This document shows, one piece after another, positions 9,326 through 16,914 of a DNA stretch of 60,606 nt. Position 1 is the stretch's first letter. The number at the start of each line of letters is the position of its first letter. Origin of the DNA: Larkinella soli (GTDB lineage: Bacteria; Bacteroidota; Bacteroidia; Cytophagales; Spirosomataceae); assembly GCF_003703975.1 (NCBI RefSeq), contig NZ_QTJY01000029.1, forward strand, positions 1 to 60,606, in the 5' to 3' direction. The notes beneath the pieces are model-generated. The model searched no databases and was not told the origin of the DNA. It saw only the letters and a list, made by a program, of their open reading frames with translations. Position numbers and translations under genes: made by a program.

Positions 9326-10501
9326 TCAAATACCCACTACCCCATACGGACTCAGATGGTGCCAGAGCGTTGCCAGACTACACACCTGTACCTGCGCGTC
9401 AGGCCGGAAATCCTGAGCCGAAGGCGTCACAACGAGGAGTGGAATGCCGCCCAGATCGCGGCTGGCTATGTAATTTCCCCGGCTCAGCGTGGGCGCATTG
9501 GTGTATTTGATTTCGAGACCCACGACGGGTTGGCCCCCACGTACCAGAACCAGGTCCAACTCCGAACCTTCAGCGGTGCGGTAATAATAGGGCTGTGTAT
9601 CATACGCCAGGTTGGCAATGACCTGCTGAATCACGTAGCCCTCCCAGGAGCTACCCACATACAGGCTCCCGCTGAGGGCTTCCGTGGTTTGAATCGCAGC
9701 TAAGGCATGAAACATTCCACTGTCCCGAATATACAATTTGGGCGACTTTACTAACCTCTTGTTGATATTGATGAAATAGGGAGGCAGGCGCCTTATAAGA
9801 AAAGCCTGTTCCAGAAACTCAAGATAATGCTGAATCGTCGGTACGCTCTGTCCCAACGACCGGGCCAGTTCGGAGTTATTCAACTGATTGGCGTGGACGC
9901 TGACCAGCATCGATAACAACGTTCGAATCCGGACAGGCGACGCGCCCAGGCCCAGTCCCGGCAAGTCTCGTTCTACGTAGGTCTGAATAAAATCGTTCAT
10001 GCGCCGGTTGGCCGACCGGTCACTGGGAGCCAATACCATGTCCGGGTAGCCGCCACGCAGCCAGTGTTGCTGATAAGGCAACTGACTTTGGACTTCCGGC
10101 CAGGTAAGGGGTTGAAGCTCCAGATAGGCAATACGCCCAGCCAGTGACTCGGAGCTTTGCTGAAGCAACCGGGGAGATGCCGAGCCCAGTAAAACAAACC
10201 GCCCCGCCACCCGATGACGGTCAATCAGGGACCGAAAGACGGGAAAAAGCTGCGGCATTCGCTGAACTTCGTCGATGATGACTAATTCGTCCTGATGGGC
10301 TGAGAGATACATTTCCGGATCTTGGAGCCGATTCAGGTCTTCCAGCGACTCTAAATCCAGATAGACCGTGTTTCGATCAGGCTGCGTAGTCAGCGTTTTT
10401 GCCAACGTTGTTTTTCCTACCTGTCGAGGTCCGACAAGGGCCACAGCGGGTCTATCATGAATCAGGTCAATAAATTCCGCTGTAATAGATCTGGCAATCA
10501 T
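9326..10501 (-). CDS. AAA_14/DUF4143 family ATPase, 391 aa
   Basis: P-loop ATPase of the archaeal-type AAA_14 group with a C-terminal DUF4143 domain. Walker A is GPRQVGKTTL (24-33), Walker B ELVIIDEVQRMP (about 71-82), sensor segment FVLLGSASPRLL, then LRGGYPDMVLA and YVERDLPGLG. The DUF4143 part (about 200-360) has a winged-helix stretch (LARSLGQSVPTIQHYLEFLE) and a restriction-endonuclease-like strand set (GSELDLVLVRGGQPVVGLEIK) with the E-x-D...E-x-K pattern of PD-(D/E)xK folds. These genes are mobile and common in Bacteroidota; the physiological role is unsettled. Length is normal. The start codon lies directly at the edge of a perfect palindrome, and the gene sits next to a degraded iscS. 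Confidence 0.92.
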   Translation of the reverse strand: MIARSITAEFIDLIHDRPAVALVGPRQVGKTTLAKTLTTQPDRNTVYLDLESLEDLNRLQDPEMYLSAHQDELVIIDEVQRMPQLFPVFRSLIDRHRVAGRFVLLGSASPRLLQQSSESLAGRIAYLELQPLTWPEVQSQLPYQQHWLRGGYPDMVLAPSDRSANRRMNDFIQTYVERDLPGLGLGASPVRIRTLLSMLVSVHANQLNNSELARSLGQSVPTIQHYLEFLEQAFLIRRLPPYFININKRLVKSPKLYIRDSGMFHALAAIQTTEALSGSLYVGSSWEGYVIQQVIANLAYDTQPYYYRTAEGSELDLVLVRGGQPVVGLEIKYTNAPTLSRGNYIASRDLGGIPLLVVTPSAQDFRPDAQVQVCSLATLWHHLSPYGVVGI

Positions 10502-10504
10502 AAC

Positions 10505-10539
10505 CCTGCAAATTTAAAGTAAAATTTTAAATTTGCAGG
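10505..10539. promoter_or_regulatory. Perfect 14-bp inverted repeat carrying two divergent -7 elements
   Basis: Arms CCTGCAAATTTAAA and TTTAAATTTGCAGG pair perfectly around a 7-base loop. Each arm contains TAAATTTG, a match to the Bacteroidota -7 consensus TAnnTTTG: one on the minus strand (10509-10516) pointing at the AAA_14 gene, the other on the plus strand (10528-10535). The minus-strand element would start transcription within a few bases of the AAA_14 ATG, giving an almost leaderless mRNA. No clear -33 TTG is seen. The palindrome could also be an autoregulatory operator or a transposition scar. Confidence 0.55.
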
Positions 10540-11040
10540 ACTTCCACCCTACCAATGTCCTTAATCCTGCCACAACTTGCTTTACTGCATTTACAGTAAC
10601 GTCCACGTCGGCGTCGGTCGTAAACCGCCCCAGGCTGAACCGCAGGCAGGAAAAGGCTTCCGTTTCCGTGAGGCCCATTGCCAGCAGGACGCGCGACGGG
10701 TCAATGGAAGCCGCCGTGCAGGCCGAACCGTTCGATACGGCAATGCCTTCCAGCCCCATAATTATGGCGTCGGAGTCGCAGTGTTCGAATAGGATGTTGG
10801 TGGTATTGTAGAGTCGGTGTTGGCGGTTTCCGTTGACGCGGGTACCGGCGATTTGGAGAAGGGCGGCTTCGAGAAGATAGCGCAGTTCAGCAATTCTTTT
10901 TCCATCTACCAGCATTTCGTATCGCGCCGGTTCGCAGGCTTTTCCCAACGCCACAATACCGGGCTTTAATTGCCAGGTTAATCGGTTCGGTAGCTCCCGA
11001 CGTAAAAATGATCTCGTGCGTTTCGCTAACCAATTGTCTA
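10514..11040 (-). pseudogene. Cysteine desulfurase (IscS/NifS) remnant with internal deletion
   Basis: Reading the minus strand, the 5' part encodes SETHEIIFTSGATEPINLAIK, the N-terminal PLP-domain signature. It then jumps directly to PGIVALGKACEPARYEM, a segment normally ~150 residues later, so the PLP-lysine region is lost. The rest runs on normally: RVNGNRQHRLYNTTN, the active-site loop SNGSACTAASIDPS, and the terminal LRFSLGRFTTDADVD. The upstream frame differs from the downstream one. The true N-terminus is not recognisable, and the stop falls inside the palindrome at 10505-10539. It cannot make a working enzyme. The longest open piece starts at 10954. An intact paralogue elsewhere is expected, since this enzyme supplies sulfur for Fe-S clusters. 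Confidence 0.85.
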
Positions 11041-11148
11041 TAGCTCCATTCTTTTCCCTTCCGGCTTGACTGTAAGCAAGCGTATGAATCTCTTTGCCAG
11101 GTTGTTTGGTGTCAAATTTTCAGAGGGTAAGGAGAAAATATTTACACC

Positions 11149-11186
11149 AAAAAAATAGGCACTTACAAATTTCTTCGTAAGTGCCT
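11149..11186 (-). terminator. Rho-independent terminator of tRNA-Pro
   Basis: A perfect 10-bp stem (AGGCACTTAC/GTAAGTGCCT, 11157-11186) with a 10-base loop is followed on the minus strand by seven T (11155-11149). It lies 11 bases downstream of the tRNA. Confidence 0.85.
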
Positions 11187-11197
11187 GATAATTAAGT

Positions 11198-11270
11198 CGG
11201 GATGGCGGGATTCGAACCCACGACCCCTTGCACCCCATGCAAGTACACTACCTGGCTGTGCTACATCCCG
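11198..11270 (-). tRNA. tRNA-Pro (anticodon GGG)
   Basis: The minus strand folds into a full cloverleaf: acceptor CGGGATG/CATCCCG, D stem GCAC/GTGT, anticodon stem CTTGC/GCAAG with loop ATGGGGT (anticodon GGG), and T arm GTGGG-TTCGAAT-CCCGC. CCA is not encoded. A Bacteroidota promoter upstream and a terminator downstream show a single-gene unit. It borders the accessory stretch at 2-11 kb, but I found no second copy of the tRNA 3' end that would mark an integration event. Confidence 0.95.
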
Positions 11271-11279
11271 ATTCGGGTG

Positions 11280-11309
11280 CAAAAATAACCAATATTGTTT
11301 CCGGAACAA
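11280..11309 (-). promoter_or_regulatory. Bacteroidota-type promoter of tRNA-Pro
   Basis: Minus strand TTG (11309-11307), 19-base spacer, TATTTTTG (11287-11280). It matches the -33 TTG / -7 TAnnTTTG consensus and would start transcription a few bases before the mature tRNA. Confidence 0.75.
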
Positions 11310-11366
11310 TGGCTGTCGGAAAAAACAGGCGCATTCCTCCGCCAGGGTTCCTTCCTGCCCTCGTCA

Positions 11367-13757
11367 TTATTCCCGGTTCCGGGCTCCGCCCTGCGTGGCC
11401 GGGGCCTGCTGCGGGGGCCGCTGCTGCATCGGGTTCTGCGGACGGGTGGCCTGCTGCTGCCTGAACAGTTGGAAGCGCGTGGGCTTCGACACCCGCGGAA
11501 ACGAGTTGTTCTCGGCGTCGATGTCGGCAATTTCCTGGAACGGATCGAGGGTCCATTGCTTCACCCGCTTGCTGGTGGCCACCACCTTCTGAATCTGCTG
11601 GTCGTTGAAACGCCAGATTTCGGCCGGGAACCGCGCCACCGAATCCGTACCGTCTTCAAACTCCATCCGGATGATGACCGGCATCGGCAGACCGCCCTTG
11701 TTTTTCAGGGTCAGCGTATAGAAATTGTTCTTCGACTCCAGCAGCTTCCGCTCCTCGGCCGTCAGCGTCGACAGATAATCCTGGTATTTCTTCCGGTCGG
11801 CGTCCGTGACGGCATACGGGTCGTAGCTGTTGTAGAAATCGCGCATGGTCGAGTCCTGGGCCACCACGGTCTGGTCTTTCGAAGCGGCATCCCGGATCTT
11901 GCTCATGGTCCGGGCTTTCCCTTCGGCTTCCGCCCGCGACAGGGCTTTTTCCACTTCCGGGTTCTGGGTGTTGAGCGTAAACCAGTCTACTTCGACGAGG
12001 TCCTGATCCACCGGCTCGACGCCGTAGAACCATCCCTTCCAGAACCAGTCCAGATCGACGCCCGAGGCATCTTCCATCGTCCGGAAGAAATCGGCCGGGG
12101 TCGGGCTTTTGAACTTCCAGCGGTTGGCGTATTCCTTGAAGGCATAGTCGAACAGTTCGCGGCCCATGACGGTCTCGCGCAGAATATTCAGCGCCGTGGC
12201 CGGTTTGGCGTAGGCGTTCGGTCCCAGGCTGATGACGTTATCGGAAGACGTCATGATCGGCGACAGCACCGACTTATCGGATTTCATGTAATCGACGATC
12301 TGGTTCGGCTCGCCCCGGCGGGTCGGGAAGTTGTAGTCCCACTCCTTCTCGGCCAGATACTGGCAGAAAGTGTTCAGCCCTTCATCCATCCAGGTCCACT
12401 GCCGTTCGTCGGAATTGACGATCATCGGGAAGAAGTTATGCCCCACTTCGTGAATGATGACCCCGATCATCCCGGCTTTGGTAGCTTCCGAGTAGGTGCC
12501 GTCCGGCTCGGGGCGCCCGCCGTTGAAGCTGATCATCGGGTATTCCATGCCGCCCCCCGGCACCGAGTGACACGAGATGGCGACCGGATACGGGTACTTG
12601 AAAGTACGGTTCCCGTAGGAGCGCAGCGTGTGCTCTACGGCCCGGGTCGAATACTGGCCCCAGAGCGGGTTGCCCTCCTTGGGATACACGGACATGCTCC
12701 AGATTTTGCGGCCGTCGCCGTAGACGTCGGTCTGCATGGCGTCCCAGATGAACTTGCGGGATGAAGCAAAGGCGAAATCGCGGACGTTGTCGGCCTTGTA
12801 AATCCAGGTCTTCTTGCCGGTCGGTTTGCCTTTCTCGGCGGCTTCGGCTTCGGCCTGGGTGACGATCACCACCGGCGTTTTGGAGCTGGATGCCTTCTGA
12901 AGCCGCTGAAACTGGGTCGACGACAGCACCTGCTTATAGTTCTGACACTCGCCCGAAGCCACCACGACGTGGTCGTTCGGGGCGGTGATGGCCACCTTGT
13001 AGTTGCCGAAGATCAGCGTAAACTCGCCCTGGCCCAGAAACTGTTTGTGCTGCCAGCCGTTGACGTCGTCGTAGACCGCCAGCCGCGGGAACCAGTGGGC
13101 GATGAAGTAGTTGTAGTTTCCGTCGCCCGGGAAATATTCGTAGCCGCTCCGGCCGTAATATTCCGTGACGAGATAGTTCCAGTCGACCCCGAACGAAAAG
13201 TTCTGACCCGGTTTGAGCGGGGCGGGCAGTTCGAGCCGCATCATGGTCTGGTTGATCGTATACTTGAGCGGTTTGCCGGCCCGGTCCTTCACGGCCGTGA
13301 TCTTGTAGCCGAATTCCTTTTCCGCCTGCTTTCCCCGACCTCGTCCGGCGGTGGCGGTGAGGCCGCCCAGCGCCCCGGCCGACATGCCGTTCTGGCTGAT
13401 GCCGCCCGTCCCGGTGATGCCGCCGATCGATCCTTTTTCAAACAGGTTCTGATCCAGCTGAAGCCAGATGTACCGCAGTTCGTCGGGGGAGTTGTTGTAA
13501 TAGGTGACGATTTCGGACCCGATAATCTTCTGGTTGGCGTCGTCCAGTTCGACCTTAATGTCATAATCCGCCCGGTTCTGGAAATAATCCCGGCCCGGTG
13601 AACCCGATGCGGTGCGGAAGGTGTTGGGCGTCGGCAGCGCCGGCCCCATCTGTTCGAAACGGTCGTTCGCCTTATAGGTCGATGAAGGGGTTTGGGCCTT
13701 GGCGGCCATGGTCAAAGCGACCAGACCGGCCATTAAGGTTAAAGAAGCGAATCTCAT
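11367..13757 (-). CDS. Exported M1-family metallopeptidase, 796 aa
   Basis: Zinc aminopeptidase-like protein with a signal peptide (MRFASLTLMAGLVALTMAAKA). The zinc site is HEVGH (H436, E437, H440) with the third ligand E459 in WMDEGLNTF, exactly the HExxH-x18-E spacing of family M1, preceded by the GGMEYPM motif that replaces GAMEN. The N-terminal beta domain (residues 45-300) precedes the catalytic domain. The C-terminal end (about 765-796) is low-complexity Q/P/R (QQQATRPQNPMQQRPPQQAP) and may be a disordered tail. It is about the usual length for the large Bacteroidota M1-like proteins. Likely role: peptide degradation in the periplasm or at the surface. Single gene, no close operon partner. 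Confidence 0.93.
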   Translation of the reverse strand: MRFASLTLMAGLVALTMAAKAQTPSSTYKANDRFEQMGPALPTPNTFRTASGSPGRDYFQNRADYDIKVELDDANQKIIGSEIVTYYNNSPDELRYIWLQLDQNLFEKGSIGGITGTGGISQNGMSAGALGGLTATAGRGRGKQAEKEFGYKITAVKDRAGKPLKYTINQTMMRLELPAPLKPGQNFSFGVDWNYLVTEYYGRSGYEYFPGDGNYNYFIAHWFPRLAVYDDVNGWQHKQFLGQGEFTLIFGNYKVAITAPNDHVVVASGECQNYKQVLSSTQFQRLQKASSSKTPVVIVTQAEAEAAEKGKPTGKKTWIYKADNVRDFAFASSRKFIWDAMQTDVYGDGRKIWSMSVYPKEGNPLWGQYSTRAVEHTLRSYGNRTFKYPYPVAISCHSVPGGGMEYPMISFNGGRPEPDGTYSEATKAGMIGVIIHEVGHNFFPMIVNSDERQWTWMDEGLNTFCQYLAEKEWDYNFPTRRGEPNQIVDYMKSDKSVLSPIMTSSDNVISLGPNAYAKPATALNILRETVMGRELFDYAFKEYANRWKFKSPTPADFFRTMEDASGVDLDWFWKGWFYGVEPVDQDLVEVDWFTLNTQNPEVEKALSRAEAEGKARTMSKIRDAASKDQTVVAQDSTMRDFYNSYDPYAVTDADRKKYQDYLSTLTAEERKLLESKNNFYTLTLKNKGGLPMPVIIRMEFEDGTDSVARFPAEIWRFNDQQIQKVVATSKRVKQWTLDPFQEIADIDAENNSFPRVSKPTRFQLFRQQQATRPQNPMQQRPPQQAPATQGGARNRE

Positions 13758-13837
13758 AAGTTGGGTATCAAAGGCTCAATAAGCAAATTATGAATAAAGT
13801 TACAAATTATTCCGTCTTATCGGGTTACCAATGACCT

Positions 13838-14455
13838 TTATCCAAGCATTTCTTCTAAATACTCATTTCCGATAATCAGTGACAGAGCCATCCCGGCCAC
13901 GACGCCCGAGATGATCAGATTCCAGTCGTGCCGGCGCAGCTTCAGGATTTCGATGGAAATAAAAGCCAGCAGCAGAAAGGCCAGCACGATGAAGATCTGC
14001 CCGAACTCCAGCCCGAGGTTGAAGGCAAACAGCGGTTTCACGATGCCGGTTTCCTGCCCCAGCAGGCTGCGGAGGTAGCTGGAAAAACCCATCCCGTGGA
14101 TCAGCCCGAACAGCAGGGCCAGCAGGTAACGCACCGACGGCCCTCCGGCCATTTTCCGACCCGGCAGCCGCTTGACCGGCGGCTGGTAAAAGAAGTTGGA
14201 AACCGCCGTGATCAGAATGGTGACGGGGATCAGCAGTTCGATCAGGTCGGAACTGTACCGGATCATCTGCAGGGTTGCCAGCGCCAGCGTGATGGAGTGG
14301 CCGACCGTAAAGGCCGTCACCAGAATCAGTACCTCCTTCCACTGGTTCAGGGTATAGACCGCACAGAGGGCCACCACGAACAGAATGTGGTCGTAGCCGC
14401 CGGGATCGGTGATGTGAGAAAAGCCCAGTTGCAGGTAAGCCAGAAATTCACTCAT
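13838..14455 (-). CDS. HupE/UreJ-family membrane protein
   Basis: A protein of 205 residues with six to seven hydrophobic segments. The family hallmark is at the start: FSHITDPGGYDHILFVVAL, a His/Asp motif thought to bind a divalent metal in HupE/UreJ proteins. TVGHSITLALATL and GLIHGMGFSSYL follow, both with conserved His in membrane helices. I start at ATG 14455 (MSEFLAYLQLGFSH); the frame could be opened upstream at 14506, but that adds an unlikely polar leader. HupE/UreJ proteins are putative nickel or cobalt permeases. No hydrogenase or urease genes are nearby, so the substrate is unclear. Monocistronic. Confidence 0.85.
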   Translation of the reverse strand: MSEFLAYLQLGFSHITDPGGYDHILFVVALCAVYTLNQWKEVLILVTAFTVGHSITLALATLQMIRYSSDLIELLIPVTILITAVSNFFYQPPVKRLPGRKMAGGPSVRYLLALLFGLIHGMGFSSYLRSLLGQETGIVKPLFAFNLGLEFGQIFIVLAFLLLAFISIEILKLRRHDWNLIISGVVAGMALSLIIGNEYLEEMLG

Positions 14456-14594
14456 GGCAACATCGTAGTCGTTAACGGGTTCATCGCGGGACTGAATTTC
14501 CCGCAAAATTAGAAAGATAGTGTATTTGACCGATCGGGCCTCGGATCAGCGTCCATTGTGCTAACTTTTGACCGAAAAAACAATCTCACCCCCT

Positions 14595-15566
14595 ATGCAG
14601 GCCGTCATTTTTTCTCAGACCGGGAAGCCGACCGAAGTGCTGGAGCCCATCGAAGTACCCCTGCCCGAACCGGGCCCGAATGAAGTCCGGATCAGGGTCA
14701 TCGCCAGCCCCATCAATCCGGCCGATCTGCTGTTCGTGCAGAACCTGTACGGCATCCGGCCCCGGCTCCCGTCCGGCGTCGGCTTCGAAGGGGTCGGTCG
14801 GGTGGATAAGCTGGGCGAGGGCGTCACCATGCGGACCGGCATCCGGGTCAGCTTCACGACCCTCGGCGCCTGGTCCGATTATGTCGTCGTCAACCAGCGC
14901 GGCCTGATTCCGGTGCCCGACGCCATCCCCGACGAAGTGGCCGCCCAGCTGTTTGTCAATCCGTTTACGGCCTATGCGATGGTTCAGGACACCGGCCTGC
15001 ATCCGGATCAGTGGCTCCTGCTGACGGCGGCCGGCTCGGCCTTCAGCAAGATCGTGATCCAGCTGTGCCGCAGGAAGGGCATCCGCACCATCGGAACCGT
15101 CCGGCACAATGACCTGAACGAAGAACTGACCGCGCTCGGGCTGACGGAACTCATCAATGTCGAAGAACAGGACCTGATCGGGCGGGTAAAGGCCGTCACC
15201 GAAGGGAAAGGAGTCGCCGGGGTGCTCGACGCGGTGGGCGGCCATACGGCCACGGAAGCCTTCCAATGCCTCGCCAGAGGAGGCACCATGTTCATCTACG
15301 GCCTGTTGAGCCTTCAGGACCCGACTTTCAACTCCGGGCTGATGATTTTCCGGGAACTGACCGTCAAAGGCTTCTGGCTTTCCGACTGGATGCGCCGGGT
15401 CGACAGCCAGACGCGGCAGCAGGTGGCCCAGAACGTCATCGACCTGCTGGCGTCCGGCCAGGTGGCGCTGCCCATCGAGGCCGCCTATCCGCTCGCCGGG
15501 ATCAAACAGGCCGTCGAACACGCCGAAAGGCACGGGCGACACGGGAAGATCCTCTTAAAAATTTAG
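14595..15566 (+). CDS. Zinc-independent MDR oxidoreductase (quinone reductase / enoyl reductase-like), 323 aa
   Basis: Medium-chain dehydrogenase/reductase. The GroES-like N-terminal domain (residues 1-120) has VRVIASPINPADLLF-type sequence and SGVGFEGVGRV. The Rossmann domain (about 130-260) has LLTAAGSAFSKIVIQLCRRKG, where the usual GGxxG-like turn reads AAGSAFS, and GVLDAVGGH. The zinc-binding Cys/His residues of alcohol dehydrogenases are missing, so it should act as an NAD(P)H quinone or 2-enoyl reductase on an unknown small molecule. ATG 14595 gives the usual MQAVIF start; a TTG 27 bases earlier is less likely. Stands alone, divergent from the HupE gene. Confidence 0.88.
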   Translation: MQAVIFSQTGKPTEVLEPIEVPLPEPGPNEVRIRVIASPINPADLLFVQNLYGIRPRLPSGVGFEGVGRVDKLGEGVTMRTGIRVSFTTLGAWSDYVVVNQRGLIPVPDAIPDEVAAQLFVNPFTAYAMVQDTGLHPDQWLLLTAAGSAFSKIVIQLCRRKGIRTIGTVRHNDLNEELTALGLTELINVEEQDLIGRVKAVTEGKGVAGVLDAVGGHTATEAFQCLARGGTMFIYGLLSLQDPTFNSGLMIFRELTVKGFWLSDWMRRVDSQTRQQVAQNVIDLLASGQVALPIEAAYPLAGIKQAVEHAERHGRHGKILLKI

Positions 15567-15635
15567 TTTTCGGGGGTGCCGGAACCTGCGGAGGATTTAG
15601 AGTAATTTTTCCGGCCAAACTCCTTATTGTTTCGT

Positions 15636-15643
15636 TATCTTTG
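15636..15643 (+). promoter_or_regulatory. Candidate -7 element before exbB
   Basis: TATCTTTG matches TAnnTTTG and lies 112 bases before the exbB ATG. No good -33 TTG is visible. The rest of the 15567-15755 gap shows no gene. Confidence 0.4.
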
Positions 15644-15755
15644 AAAACCGGATCCTTACAATAAACCGGAAACCGGGGCGTTGAGAACAAGACAATTGCC
15701 CCAAATCCGAACCTACGGCAACATAAAAAAACTGATTATCTGATTCATAGCCGAC

Positions 15756-16457
15756 ATGATGTTATTACAAGTTCCCACGGCCGGCGTCTCGGCAGCAGAC
15801 TCAACGGCCGCAGCTCCCGTACAAAGCATGCAATTGTTCGATCTGGTCGCAAAAGGGGGTTGGGTGATGATTCCCATCTCGCTTTTATTTTTTCTGGCTC
15901 TTTACCTGATTGTCGAACGCTGGCTGTTCATCCGTAACAATACCCGCGTCGACGACAACTTCATCGACAACGTGAAGGATATGGTTCTGCAGGGGAACAT
16001 CAAATCAGCCGAATCCTTCTGCAAAAACCAGCGCAGTTCCATCGGCCGGGTTTTCGAGAAGGCCGTCGGCCGCATCGGCTCACCGATCAAGGAGATCGAA
16101 GGCACGCTGGAAACCGTCGGGCAGATCGAGCTGTCGCGGCTGGAACGCAACCTGGGTTACCTCGGCATCATCGCCGGTATTGCGCCGATGCTCGGCTTTA
16201 TCGGTACCATCTCGGGGATCATCCGCATTTTCTACGACATTTCACTTTCCGATAACATCAGCGTCGGGATCATCGCCGGGGGCTTATACGAGAAGATGAT
16301 TACGTCCGGGGCCGGTCTGATCGTTGGGGTCATCGCCTATACCGGCTACCACCTGCTCAACATGCTGATCGAGAAATTTACCCTGAAGCTGGAAGTGAAC
16401 TCCTTCGAGTTTATGGAAGTGCTGCAGAAACCGACCGAATCCGTCCGCGTTCGATAA
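15756..16457 (+). CDS. exbB: MotA/TolQ/ExbB proton-channel protein
   Basis: Inner-membrane proton channel subunit of 233 residues. Transmembrane segments are at about 33-57 (GGWVMIPISLLFFLALYLIV), 130-152 (GYLGIIAGIAPMLGFIGTIS) and 168-200 (IIAGGLYEKMITSGAGLIVG). The last two carry the Thr/Gly-rich helices and the conserved G-A-G-L pattern of the family. An N-terminal hydrophobic leader of about 20 residues precedes the first segment, as in many Bacteroidota ExbB proteins. It is followed after 24 bases by exbD. The pair normally drives TonB-dependent uptake or Tol-type envelope work; no tonB or tolB is in this window, so the partner is encoded elsewhere. Confidence 0.93.
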   Translation: MMLLQVPTAGVSAADSTAAAPVQSMQLFDLVAKGGWVMIPISLLFFLALYLIVERWLFIRNNTRVDDNFIDNVKDMVLQGNIKSAESFCKNQRSSIGRVFEKAVGRIGSPIKEIEGTLETVGQIELSRLERNLGYLGIIAGIAPMLGFIGTISGIIRIFYDISLSDNISVGIIAGGLYEKMITSGAGLIVGVIAYTGYHLLNMLIEKFTLKLEVNSFEFMEVLQKPTESVRVR

Positions 16458-16481
16458 TCTTTCCGGTCGACGGATACGCCT

Positions 16482-16874
16482 ATGAAATTCCGCAGAAAAA
16501 ATAAGTTTGCCGCCGAGGTCGCCACCTCCTCGCTGAACGACATCATGTTCTTCCTGCTGTTGTTCTTCCTGATCATTTCGACGGTGGCCAACCCGAACGT
16601 GATCAAACTTCTGCTGCCGAAGGCTTCTTCTTCCCAGCAGCTGAGCAAAAAACAGGTGACCCTGTCGGTCGACGGTGAGAAGCGCTATTTCATCGACCGG
16701 CGGCCGGTTTCGCCCGAGAATCTGGAGATGGAGCTTCAATCCATCATGCAGGGCATCGCCGAACCGACCATCGTCGTCCGGGTCGATAAGTCCCTCTCCG
16801 TGCAAGACCTCGTCGACATCCTGCAGACCGGCGCCAAGCTGAACATTAAAATGGTCATGGCGACCTCGAAATAA
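16482..16874 (+). CDS. exbD: ExbD/TolR biopolymer transport protein
   Basis: A 130-residue single-pass protein. A short basic cytoplasmic N-terminus (MKFRRKNKFAAEVATSSLND) leads into the membrane helix at about 19-38, which carries the conserved Asp of NDIMFFLLLFFLI, the residue that takes part in proton flow. The periplasmic domain (45-130) contains VTLSVDGEKRYFIDRRPV and VVRVDKSLSVQDLVDILQ. Length is standard. It is cotranscribed with exbB and ends at a strong palindromic terminator shared with the convergent apbE gene. Confidence 0.93.
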   Translation: MKFRRKNKFAAEVATSSLNDIMFFLLLFFLIISTVANPNVIKLLLPKASSSQQLSKKQVTLSVDGEKRYFIDRRPVSPENLEMELQSIMQGIAEPTIVVRVDKSLSVQDLVDILQTGAKLNIKMVMATSK

Positions 16875-16880
16875 GTCACC

Positions 16881-16914
16881 GGAACCTGTAAGATTTTAGC
16901 ATCTTACAGGTTCC
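16881..16914. terminator. Bidirectional hairpin between exbD and apbE
   Basis: A perfect 14-bp stem, GGAACCTGTAAGAT/ATCTTACAGGTTCC, with loop TTTAGC lies between two convergent genes and overlaps the last codons of apbE. No T-run, but position and symmetry suit a two-way terminator. Confidence 0.7.

Noticed and set aside
11295-12764. A 489-codon plus-strand open frame
   Set aside because: Antisense to the M1 peptidase gene, whose zinc site is intact.
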